Source: a virus
DNA: 47,396 bases
Virus record (IMG/VR): IMGVR_UViG_3300035228_001740
Span: 1 to 47,396 of that record
Strand: one strand, 5' to 3'
The translations under genes were made by a program, and so were the position numbers. Shown here piece after piece: positions 39,826-47,396 of this stretch; positions within the stretch are counted from its first letter, which is position 1; each line of letters starts with the position of its first letter. Below the pieces are notes generated by a model, which did no database searches, was not told where the DNA came from, and saw only the letters and a program-made list of their open reading frames with translations.

Positions 39826-42758
39826 TACGGGCAATCAACATAGGAACCGGTTCCAATCTTGGCATAACCCTTACGCTCAAGATCATTATTATCTAGGCAA
39901 GTCACGTTTGCTAAGAAACGAGCACCACCACCGCCTCCACCAATGATAGTGACTTTTGGCATTTTTTTGTAACGTAGTGATCTGTCTAAAGTTCTAATAC
40001 TAACAACAAATCCTCTCTCATCAATTTCGGCAGCTGCAACATTTTCTTTTCCGTCAACTAAAACTTGAGGTATGGAAGTATAACCGACACCTGGAGATAG
40101 CATTGTGAATGAATCAACGATACATCTCAGGTTATTTGAATCCGCAGTATTAGGTAGATAATTTACACCTTGTCTAGTAACTCTAACTTCTGTCACAAAC
40201 CCTCTAGAATCGAGCAGAGCAAGTGCTCCGGCACCATATCCATTTCCGGTCACAATAACTTGCGGTGCCTTCTGATAGGGTCCTCCAGGCGTCTTTATTG
40301 GAATATCTATGATAGATCCATCTTCATCAGTAATAGGAGTACCTACAATTGGTTTAATTGGAGTAAATGATTCTCCGGGGTCTTCACCACCGATAGGAGG
40401 ATTATCATTTTCATCAACTAAGATAGAAAATTCTGTACTAACACCTTTACCTGATAGAATGATAGTTACATTTTCTGTTAACTCATTTTCAGTATCATCT
40501 TCAATACCAATAGCAATTTGAGATTTATTATTGACAATAGTGAATTGACCTGTTAAACTATTACTAACAAAATCACTTGGAGTTACATTAATTCCGATCA
40601 AATAATAATCAATTATTGTTCCATCAGAAACATTTTGTGTAGTAACTGTTGCAATAACGTCTTCGCCTTCTTTGTATTGTGACTTATCTGTAGTAATAGA
40701 ATATGCAGGTACTGCATCTGTAGTATCATCGAAGTCTTCAGGTGTTTCAGTATTATTTTCCGAATCAATAAGAACTTCTTCAATGGCGATCAGTGCTGTT
40801 TCTGTAGTAACTGCATCTTGGGTTACTGATGCTGTACCAGTAGCTTCAAATAATACAAGTTCTGGTGTTAGATCCACCACACCATCATCTAAAGTTAAGA
40901 TGCTTACTGATGCTGTATTACCAATCATAGTAACAGAATCATTTAATTTGGATAGATCTTCTGCTGTAATTGTTGGACCACTAAGCGCATAATTAATAAT
41001 TGTTCCATCAGGGACATTTAATCCTGTAATTGTGTATAAAATTGAATCCCCTTCTTGATATACACTCTTATCTGCACTTACAGATATAAATGGCGTGTCA
41101 TCTCCTGGTGTAGGAATGCCTTCATTAGGATCATCTGGAAACTCAGGAACTGGAGATCCACCGCCGTCATCTATTTCATCATCAGGAAATTCGATTTCAT
41201 TATCAGGATCTAAAGGTGTCAATGGAAAATCAACAATTGCATCCGATGGAGGTGTTTCATTAGCAGGAGAGTTTGTAGGATCATCGTAAATACCCCCAAT
41301 AAAACTAATGGAAGTTGGATCTTTCTTAGGCACTTGTTTTGCTTCATCACATACAAACAGACCTTGATCTCCAATTCCATCTTCAATTTGCTCTAATAGT
41401 TTATCAAGATCATCTCCACCATCATTAGTACCACAATCAACACATTTTTCTTGGATTGGTTCACATTTCTGTCCAGGACCAGTACAAGAAATTCCAAGTA
41501 ACTTCATAAATTTGTTGAGGATTCCTCCAATAATATTGAGAGGTACAGCAGCTGCTTCTAAGATTGCCTGAATAGGAGCAAGAATTTTTGCAACGATCTC
41601 ATCAAATCCTGCTAAAATTTCATTTAGAATTCCATCAACAACAACGTCAATAAAACATGCAGCTGCACTAAACACATCAGTGAGATAACCTAAAATCAAA
41701 TCAGTAATAAATTTAGCGATAGTGTCAGTAAAGTCTGCAATACTACATCCTAATTCTTTAAATATATCATCAAATATTTCTTTTACTTTTTTCAGTTTGT
41801 TGCTTCGTTCTTTAATTGGTACAAATGCTTCTTCTGGGTTAGCAAATGGTCCTTGAGCAACATATCCTACAGTTTTTTCCGTCGTTAAAATAGATTTATT
41901 GAGGAAATCAATCGCACCACGTAGTGCCTTAGTAATTTCTGTTTTTCCTCTAGCAATGAAACTCTTTGCTAATCTAATAACACGTCCTACATGATAACGA
42001 CCGATTGCAACACCATCATAAAGCAATCCATTCACTTTACTTACATAATAATCTCCAATATTTCCTCCAGATGCTTGGTTTGCTGCTAGTAAATCTCCTA
42101 TAATTCTAGTAAGACCATTTTTTAAATTATTTTCAGAACCACAATTAGGATTAGCAATAGTTACACAACTTTTTCCTCCAGTAGGATTAGATTCGCTGTG
42201 TTTTGCATATGCTGCTAATAATACAGGTGGAGCTCCATTTTTTAAATCTGATTTATCAGCATCGATAACACCTTTATCTGTATTGGCATTGTTATCATTC
42301 TTGCCACTTTGTGTATCAGTAGATCTATCTTGCTTTGGATTAGTATCTGGATCTAATACTGCTTTAAAATTTAACGAACCCGAACCAGTATCTTGATTAA
42401 CTATTTCAGTGGCACCTTTGACACCACCAACTGAACCCATAATTATAGGTTTTTGCTTATCATTGTCAAGGTAAAACCCAATAACAAAACAACCACGCTT
42501 AAGTCCTGGAGATGCCCCGCCAGTACCACCTTCAATAAAAGGTGTAGTTACAGGCATCATTAAATGCGCCCATGGCAACTCTTCAGTACTAGTAGCATTT
42601 TCACCTGTTTTTAAGTGCTGTCCAATAATACGCACACGAAAACGACCAGATCTCTTAGGATCATCTTTTTTATCAGATTCTACTTGACCGACCCACCAAG
42701 AGAATCCGTCAGAACCAATTTGATGTATGGGATATAGCGATGATAATGATTGATCCAT
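39825..42758 (-). CDS. gp5-like baseplate hub protein with OB domain and Ig/Calx-beta-like inserts
   Basis: The 977-residue protein opens with a gp5 OB-fold: DGFSWWVGQVESDKKDDPKR, RFRVRIIGQH, ELPWAHLMMP, then CFVIGFYLDNDKQKPIIMGS. A helical region (about 320-440, with AIDFLNKSILTTEK and later amphipathic helices) and a Cys-rich patch (SCTGPGQKCEP, then CVDCG) follow. Two Calx-beta/Ig-like repeats come next (SADKSVYQEGDSILYTITGL and TTDKSQYKEGEDVIATVTTQ). The C-terminal 170 residues are Gly-rich beta (KAPQVIVTGNGYGAGALAL). No lysozyme domain is present, unlike T4 gp5; peptidoglycan cleavage is carried by two neighbours. Confidence 0.8.
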   Translation of the reverse strand: MDQSLSSLYPIHQIGSDGFSWWVGQVESDKKDDPKRSGRFRVRIIGQHLKTGENATSTEELPWAHLMMPVTTPFIEGGTGGASPGLKRGCFVIGFYLDNDKQKPIIMGSVGGVKGATEIVNQDTGSGSLNFKAVLDPDTNPKQDRSTDTQSGKNDNNANTDKGVIDADKSDLKNGAPPVLLAAYAKHSESNPTGGKSCVTIANPNCGSENNLKNGLTRIIGDLLAANQASGGNIGDYYVSKVNGLLYDGVAIGRYHVGRVIRLAKSFIARGKTEITKALRGAIDFLNKSILTTEKTVGYVAQGPFANPEEAFVPIKERSNKLKKVKEIFDDIFKELGCSIADFTDTIAKFITDLILGYLTDVFSAAACFIDVVVDGILNEILAGFDEIVAKILAPIQAILEAAAVPLNIIGGILNKFMKLLGISCTGPGQKCEPIQEKCVDCGTNDGGDDLDKLLEQIEDGIGDQGLFVCDEAKQVPKKDPTSISFIGGIYDDPTNSPANETPPSDAIVDFPLTPLDPDNEIEFPDDEIDDGGGSPVPEFPDDPNEGIPTPGDDTPFISVSADKSVYQEGDSILYTITGLNVPDGTIINYALSGPTITAEDLSKLNDSVTMIGNTASVSILTLDDGVVDLTPELVLFEATGTASVTQDAVTTETALIAIEEVLIDSENNTETPEDFDDTTDAVPAYSITTDKSQYKEGEDVIATVTTQNVSDGTIIDYYLIGINVTPSDFVSNSLTGQFTIVNNKSQIAIGIEDDTENELTENVTIILSGKGVSTEFSILVDENDNPPIGGEDPGESFTPIKPIVGTPITDEDGSIIDIPIKTPGGPYQKAPQVIVTGNGYGAGALALLDSRGFVTEVRVTRQGVNYLPNTADSNNLRCIVDSFTMLSPGVGYTSIPQVLVDGKENVAAAEIDERGFVVSIRTLDRSLRYKKMPKVTIIGGGGGGARFLANVTCLDNNDLERKGYAKIGTGSYVDCP

Positions 42759-42777
42759 CTTTTAATAACTCCTACTC

Positions 42778-44166
42778 CTATTTAACATTAGACTCATATT
42801 CTTTAATACCCATAGTATCACGAATTAATTCTAATCTACTAACAAATTCTGGAGTTCCAGACTCATGAACAAAAAGATAATTGTGAGATAACTTAGAAAT
42901 TAAATATGTACCACTATTTTCTTCATCATATGGTTGAACCTTTCTAATCTCTTCTGCTGCCATATTAGGAAGAAAAATATTAATTTTATCACCAACTATT
43001 AAGTCTGAATTGCCTGGAATGGTAATTTCAACTTTTTGATTTTCCATCAAGTATCTTCTACCAATGGATTGAGCAGTATAATACTTTGCATAATCGGGAA
43101 ATTCTGCATCACCATCTTCTTCTGGATTAGCAATCTGATCTCCCTGATACCACACTTCATTATCTAATAAGATTGTCATAATTCTAGTTGGACGACTAGA
43201 CAAATCTTTTTGATACTTGGGAAGAGAAGATTGACTACCCAGATGAGACATGTTATTAAATGTCTTTGCCATATCATACTTATACTCTTCATATTTCTGT
43301 GATGCCATATCAAAATAACATATATGAGTAGAGTATATTCCATTGTTTAACTTATCCATCATATCAATTTCATCCATAAACTCGTATTCCTCTATAGTAT
43401 TAAATGCAATTTCACTTGATTTACCAACAACTGGTCTTGAGATATAATCGGCAACTGGTTCAGATCCACCAAAACCATCAGAACCATCGGAACATAACAG
43501 ATCCATAGACTTAAATACAAACCCAGATTTATTCTCGAAGAATAAATAACCAGCTGTTCCTGATGCCTTAGTCGCATTATTACCGAGTTCTCCATTTGGT
43601 AGTGTTTCTTCTGGTTGTACACCTTTTTTAAAAGTAGAAGATTTGGGAACAGATTTTGCCATCAATGATTGAATAAATGCATGACACTTTCTCCCATTAG
43701 GAAATACGCTTGTCTTGTATTTACATGTTTCTGTAAAAATATCTTTTTTAGTTCCTAACGTATTTTTCAATATATTAGATACAATTTGATCAGGAGATGC
43801 TTTAAATTTTTCCGTAACTCTTGCACCTTCATTTATTAATGCCTCTTCCGATAAGAGAGCAAGGTTGTACACTTGCTTATTTTGATATGCACTTCTGTTG
43901 TATACATTCCAAACACATAACTCATATTCAACTAATTCTTTTTTTACGTTCTCTACTACAATTTTAACTTTTTCTCCACCTTGTATTGGTAAAGATCCAT
44001 AAAAGTTTACACCACTATCAAGTATCGCGATATTAGCACTGACAAATGGTCTGTAGATATCTTCAAAATATGATATAGCAGCAATAGTTTTAGTAATATT
44101 ATGCTCTACACCAGAAACATCAGTCAATGTTACTTTGATTGGATTAAAAAATTTAGAACTTGACAT
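42778..44166 (-). CDS. gp27-like baseplate hub protein
   Basis: In 462 residues, the N-terminal KVTLTDVSGVEHNITKTIAA and YFEDIYRPFVSANIAILDSG match the first tail-tube-like domain of T4-type gp27 hubs. QVYNLALLSEEALINEG and the C-terminal NSDLIVGDKINIFLPN and GTYLISKLSHNY fit the second. In T4, the gp27 trimer joins the tail tube to the gp5 spike. Its position between gp5-like and the peptidase proteins is the expected hub order. The stop is 19 bases before the gp5-like start, and it shares one base with the next gene. Confidence 0.82.
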   Translation of the reverse strand: MSSSKFFNPIKVTLTDVSGVEHNITKTIAAISYFEDIYRPFVSANIAILDSGVNFYGSLPIQGGEKVKIVVENVKKELVEYELCVWNVYNRSAYQNKQVYNLALLSEEALINEGARVTEKFKASPDQIVSNILKNTLGTKKDIFTETCKYKTSVFPNGRKCHAFIQSLMAKSVPKSSTFKKGVQPEETLPNGELGNNATKASGTAGYLFFENKSGFVFKSMDLLCSDGSDGFGGSEPVADYISRPVVGKSSEIAFNTIEEYEFMDEIDMMDKLNNGIYSTHICYFDMASQKYEEYKYDMAKTFNNMSHLGSQSSLPKYQKDLSSRPTRIMTILLDNEVWYQGDQIANPEEDGDAEFPDYAKYYTAQSIGRRYLMENQKVEITIPGNSDLIVGDKINIFLPNMAAEEIRKVQPYDEENSGTYLISKLSHNYLFVHESGTPEFVSRLELIRDTMGIKEYESNVK

Positions 44167-46286
44167 CAGAAGTTGCTTCCTGTGATTGGATATAGTGGAT
44201 TAACTGTTGCCCATGGGGATAGTTGGGTAGATTCTGTAGGCATTTTAAACATCGCACTCGGTGTACCCGGCATAGTTATCCCTGGTAAAATTACCGGAGA
44301 TCCCATTCCGGGGGTTGGCGAAGCAGCAGGTGCTGCTGAAGGAGGTGCTGCTGGAGATATAGAGGGTGTAACAGATGGAGTTATTGTACCATTAGCACTA
44401 AGACCAACAGTAAAGTATGAATCTGCAAGTCCCGCACCATCCATCACTGTACCATCTTTATAATATTCCCAATGTAAATGTGCTCCAGTAGAACCACCAC
44501 CACCAGGATTTCCAGGAACACCACCTACTTTACCAACCATTGTTCCGACCTGAACTGTCTCACCATTACTCACATTAACTGAACTCAAGTGAACATATCT
44601 TGACGAAGTTCCATCATCATGATCAATCTTAACAATACCAGAAACTTGAGATCCTGTATTAGGAGCCATAACTTCGGATACTTTTCCACCTTTTTTTAAT
44701 GCAATTTCTTTACCTTCTGGTATAGAATAATCAATGCCATAATGCATTGTTCTTTTACCTGTTATGGGATGCGCTTCCCTCATACCAAAACCATCACTAG
44801 ATGAGTAGTCACCAACAGATCCTCCATTGGTAATCATTGCTCCAGGACTAATTCCTTTAGATCCAGGTGTTGAAGATGCATTAGTTGCATTACCTGAACC
44901 AGTTTTTCCTTGTCCACCAGAACTATTAATACCATTCATTGGTAATCCTTTAGCTTGACTAGGACCACCAAAAAAGGATCCCACTAATGTGGATGGAATT
45001 CCAAAAGCAGCTGCAGCAGGAGTAAATAATCTTTGAACAACTGGACGGAATACTGCACCGACTCCTCCCATATTCTTGATGACACTGCCTGCAGTAGAAA
45101 GCATTAATGCTCCTGCTGCCATTGTTGGTAATTGTAATGCTTTGGCAAATGGAGTAGATTTCTTCTGATTTTCTGGATTTGTTTTTACTGCACTCGTCAT
45201 CTTTCCCTTAGGAATGATTGCAGATGATCCTGATACTGCAGTGGGATTATCTAATATCCCTCCAGATGCTAATTTACGGCGACCAGGGAGTGCTCTCGAT
45301 TGTAATCGAGGCATAAACCCATTAATTCCACCACTTTGACCACGACTTCTCGCCCAAGGAGAAGATGATCCCATTGGTTGTGGTCCGATAGGTCTAGTAT
45401 ATGCTCTAGATCTAGACATTCGTGGCATTTTGTTTCTGCCACCACGCATTCCTAATAATCTTCTTCCTAATAATCTACCACCAAAACCTAAAAGACGACC
45501 TAAAATACCTCCACGACCACCTTTACCTCCACCTAATCCTAGTCCATCGCGATCATTATCAAAAGGACTTAATCCTGACGAGTTTCTTCTTGAAGATGTA
45601 GCTAAAGAAGTTGCTCTAACTTCTGCATCATCTGCCGATTCTTTTTGTTGCTGTAATTGCTGTTTAGCTATATTAACTTGCTTTTCTTCTAAAGAAGAAT
45701 TTTTAGTAAAAAATGATTTAACAGAACTCAAACTACTAGTCAATCTAGTAGCAAGAACAGGAGTCTTATCTTGATCTTCTTTTTGTTTTAACTGATCAAC
45801 TTTTGTCCCAAGAATATTAAATTTTTCTGCAATACTTGCAGCAAATTTGCCTAATGCTCCTTGTTCTTTATATCCAGCACCAGAAAGATCAAGTTCAGTT
45901 TGTGTAACTCTTTGTACACCTGTTGATTGAGCAGCAACTAATGCTTCAAATCTTTTTTGTTTAGTTAATGATGGATCATTTTGCTCTGGAGGATTTTGTT
46001 GGAAGAACCCCATGGTTCTTCTTTTCATATCCCCACCAAATTCAGTTCCTAATGCTTTCTTAGCAAAGAATCCTTTACCTTGATCAGTTTTCTGTGCTTT
46101 TAGATCAGCTAAACGTTCATTCTCTTCTGGTGTTCTTACCTCTAAAGATTCGAGCTCTTCAATTTCTTCATTTTGCTTACGCCTAGCAGTTGCTGCCATT
46201 CCAATGGCACTACCAATTTTCTCGCCAAGAGCACCAGCAAGACTTCCATATTGGGGTTTTTCGTAACTTTGGGTGCCTGCTGCCAT
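44166..46286 (-). CDS. virion protein with C-terminal M23 peptidase domain
   Basis: In 706 residues, the N-terminal 280 residues are charged, helical and coiled-coil-like (RRKQNEEIEELESLEVRTPE; VDQLKQKEDQDK). A Gly/Arg-rich linker (GGGKGGRGGILGRLLGFGG) follows. Residues about 500-620 carry an M23/LytM-type zinc peptidase: HYGIDY (HxxxD) and GAHLHWEYY (HxH). The Pro/Ala-rich C-terminus is probably disordered. The domain cleaves peptide bridges of peptidoglycan, presumably during DNA entry. It lies between the gp27-like gene and the tail-lysozyme gene and is transcribed from a late promoter. Confidence 0.85.
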   Translation of the reverse strand: MAAGTQSYEKPQYGSLAGALGEKIGSAIGMAATARRKQNEEIEELESLEVRTPEENERLADLKAQKTDQGKGFFAKKALGTEFGGDMKRRTMGFFQQNPPEQNDPSLTKQKRFEALVAAQSTGVQRVTQTELDLSGAGYKEQGALGKFAASIAEKFNILGTKVDQLKQKEDQDKTPVLATRLTSSLSSVKSFFTKNSSLEEKQVNIAKQQLQQQKESADDAEVRATSLATSSRRNSSGLSPFDNDRDGLGLGGGKGGRGGILGRLLGFGGRLLGRRLLGMRGGRNKMPRMSRSRAYTRPIGPQPMGSSSPWARSRGQSGGINGFMPRLQSRALPGRRKLASGGILDNPTAVSGSSAIIPKGKMTSAVKTNPENQKKSTPFAKALQLPTMAAGALMLSTAGSVIKNMGGVGAVFRPVVQRLFTPAAAAFGIPSTLVGSFFGGPSQAKGLPMNGINSSGGQGKTGSGNATNASSTPGSKGISPGAMITNGGSVGDYSSSDGFGMREAHPITGKRTMHYGIDYSIPEGKEIALKKGGKVSEVMAPNTGSQVSGIVKIDHDDGTSSRYVHLSSVNVSNGETVQVGTMVGKVGGVPGNPGGGGSTGAHLHWEYYKDGTVMDGAGLADSYFTVGLSANGTITPSVTPSISPAAPPSAAPAASPTPGMGSPVILPGITMPGTPSAMFKMPTESTQLSPWATVNPLYPITGSNF

Positions 46287-46338
46287 GCTCGACTTTTTTT
46301 ACTAAAAATTAGCGGAGAATTTTTTTCGGAATTCTGGT

Positions 46339-46354
46339 AATCGAATATTCGATT
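46339..46354. other. 16-bp perfect palindrome
   Basis: AATCGAAT is followed immediately by its reverse complement ATTCGATT. It lies between the late promoter and the peptidase-gene start, in the leader region. It could form a short hairpin without a loop or be a protein-binding site; no function is known. Confidence 0.6.
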
Positions 46355-46368
46355 TAGTTTCACTTATA

Positions 46369-46376
46369 TATTTATC
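46369..46376 (-). promoter_or_regulatory. late promoter box
   Basis: GATAAATA on the minus strand fits NATAAATA and lies about 83 bases before the ATG of the M23 protein. It overlaps the TGA stop of the tail-lysozyme gene (TGATAAATA), as at 14197-14204. Confidence 0.6.
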
Positions 46377-47396
46377 AGTTTAGTTGCAACCTTCTATTCT
46401 TTAATGAATCTAGCGTAGTAATAAAACCTGAACTATTATAATACGTTGTTTTAGTTTTGCCTTCAAAACCTTGCTGAGATCCCTTGTATCCTAAAACTTG
46501 ATTAGATCCCTGAATATAAACGGGTTGTATTGCTACACCTTTTGCTGTCTCAGCCATAAGTAATAAGTTCGGCGCTGCTGGTGTTGCTGCTTGCTGTTCA
46601 GCAGCAGGAGGAGACATAGTAGGATGTGTAGAAAGCGGAGTTGCAGGGGGTTCCTGAGGCATTACTGGACCTATATGTCCTTCAGGAACTTGAGTAGCAG
46701 AAGGTGCTGCTGCTGGTGCTGCTGGTGGTGGTGTGGTGGTGCCCTCAGAATTAAATACCGACTGAGCAGCACCAACCCTCTTAGACATAGAAGATTGCAG
46801 TTCTCCTGCACCTGCTCTCTCTACTTCATATGCAAATCCTCTTGTTTTATCAGCAACTGATGGACCATATGCCATTCCTTTCTTGAATTGTGCAGTTTCA
46901 TATTGATTGCCACCTTTAAGTTCCCATGCAATATAATCTAACTGCAATTCTAAATCACTAGCTGCTTTACCTTTCTCTGCTGCATATGTCTGCAGTCTAT
47001 CATAACGACCACCCAACCACTGCATCAAACCATATGCACCTGACTTTGGATTTCGAGCACCACTATCAAACCCAGACTCTGCCCATAGGTTACCAACAAT
47101 AGCAGCTGCTTCTTCTTTACTAAATCCTCTACTTATTAGACCAGAATGTAATTGCTTACCTGTAGCAGTATCTCCTTCACCAAGAGGTGTACCTGTAATT
47201 GTTGTATTAGATGGAGAACCATTCATTGTCTCCTGAGAATCTACACCATTACTACCTTTATTTCCACCTACTAATCCAATTTTTTGTGCAGCAGATGCAA
47301 TTGCTTCAGTTCCTCTACCAATAAAACTATTAACATTAAATCTAGCAATACCAAATAATCTTTCAAGTGGTCCAATTTCTTGTGATATAAAATTCT
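46375..47396 (-). CDS. tail lysozyme-domain protein (partial, N-terminus beyond window)
   Basis: The visible 339 codons stay open to the right edge. The part before the ATG at 47224-47226 also looks like protein (EIGPLERLFGIARFNVNSFI), so I treat the gene as cut by the window rather than starting there. Residues after that ATG contain a phage tail lysozyme domain: GFSKEEAAAIVGNLWAESGF, GAYGLMQWLGGRYDRL and a helical tail (LDYIAWELKGG). The Glu in AESGF is the likely catalytic acid. The Ala/Pro-rich linker after it is disordered. It probably cuts peptidoglycan glycan strands during injection, together with the M23 neighbour. An AGGAG three bases before the ATG leaves an internal start possible. 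Confidence 0.78.
   Translation of the reverse strand, partial: NFISQEIGPLERLFGIARFNVNSFIGRGTEAIASAAQKIGLVGGNKGSNGVDSQETMNGSPSNTTITGTPLGEGDTATGKQLHSGLISRGFSKEEAAAIVGNLWAESGFDSGARNPKSGAYGLMQWLGGRYDRLQTYAAEKGKAASDLELQLDYIAWELKGGNQYETAQFKKGMAYGPSVADKTRGFAYEVERAGAGELQSSMSKRVGAAQSVFNSEGTTTPPPAAPAAAPSATQVPEGHIGPVMPQEPPATPLSTHPTMSPPAAEQQAATPAAPNLLLMAETAKGVAIQPVYIQGSNQVLGYKGSQQGFEGKTKTTYYNSSGFITTLDSLKNRRLQLN

Noticed and set aside
45430-45774. Plus-strand Pro-rich 114-codon frame
   Set aside because: It is the antisense of the Gly/Arg-rich linker of the M23 virion protein.
1-47396. CRISPR array, insertion sequence or integration genes
   Set aside because: No regularly spaced direct repeats with unique spacers, no terminal inverted repeats with a transposase, and no integrase were seen.

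Overview
The window reads as part of the genome of a T4-like cyanophage (a myovirus of marine Synechococcus/Prochlorococcus). Every gene I can support lies on the minus strand. Host and type are suggested by a CpeT-type phycobilin lyase, a PurS subunit, a divergent glutaredoxin, four 2OG-Fe(II) oxygenases, four tRNAs, a T4-type baseplate hub (gp27-like and gp5-like proteins), collar-domain fibres and NATAAATA late-promoter boxes. Genes are tightly packed, with many ATGA or TAATG stop/start overlaps.

Layout in the direction of transcription (right to left). 47396-38731 is the baseplate-hub and lysis module: a tail-lysozyme protein cut by the window edge, a structural protein with an M23 peptidase domain, a gp27-like hub protein, a gp5 OB-fold hub protein carrying Ig/Calx-beta-like insertions, and a beta-helical needle-like protein. 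38729-36784 is an early-type operon behind a TTGACA promoter: several tiny genes, a Cys-pair mini-protein, PurS and a glutaredoxin. 36812-34953 is a mixed block: tRNA-Met and tRNA-Leu(UAA) behind a strong sigma70-like promoter, a 2OG oxygenase, a small gene, CpeT, tRNA-Thr(UGU) and tRNA-Leu(UAG). 34906-11009 is a 24-kb fibre/adhesin region: a 4329-residue repetitive protein, two collar-domain proteins, three tandem paralogous adhesins sharing one C-terminal half but with unrelated N-termini (a VWA-like segment, a glycine-rich sheet, a PA14/jelly-roll-like domain), and a 1053-residue collar fibre.

10995-6968 holds three more 2OG oxygenases around a protein with a tail-assembly-chaperone-like domain, plus two unknowns, ending in a terminator. 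6920-5645 is an SF2 helicase (UvsW-like) behind an extended -10 promoter placed directly after that terminator. 5607-4289 holds small early genes behind a consensus sigma70-type promoter, ending in a terminator whose loop is exactly TTGACA, the -35 box of the next promoter. 4219-1 starts with a putative GIY-YIG nuclease overlapping a Dam-type adenine methylase by 4 bases. It continues with small genes, an exported HExxH metalloprotease, an AbrB-like protein and small hypothetical or membrane proteins.

Together the window couples virion attachment and injection parts (late genes) with early takeover and metabolic genes. The most notable signals are the constant-C/variable-N adhesin cassette beside fibre-associated oxygenases, the nuclease-methylase pair, and the fused terminator-promoter elements. 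All functional calls rest on reading motifs by eye; no database search was run.
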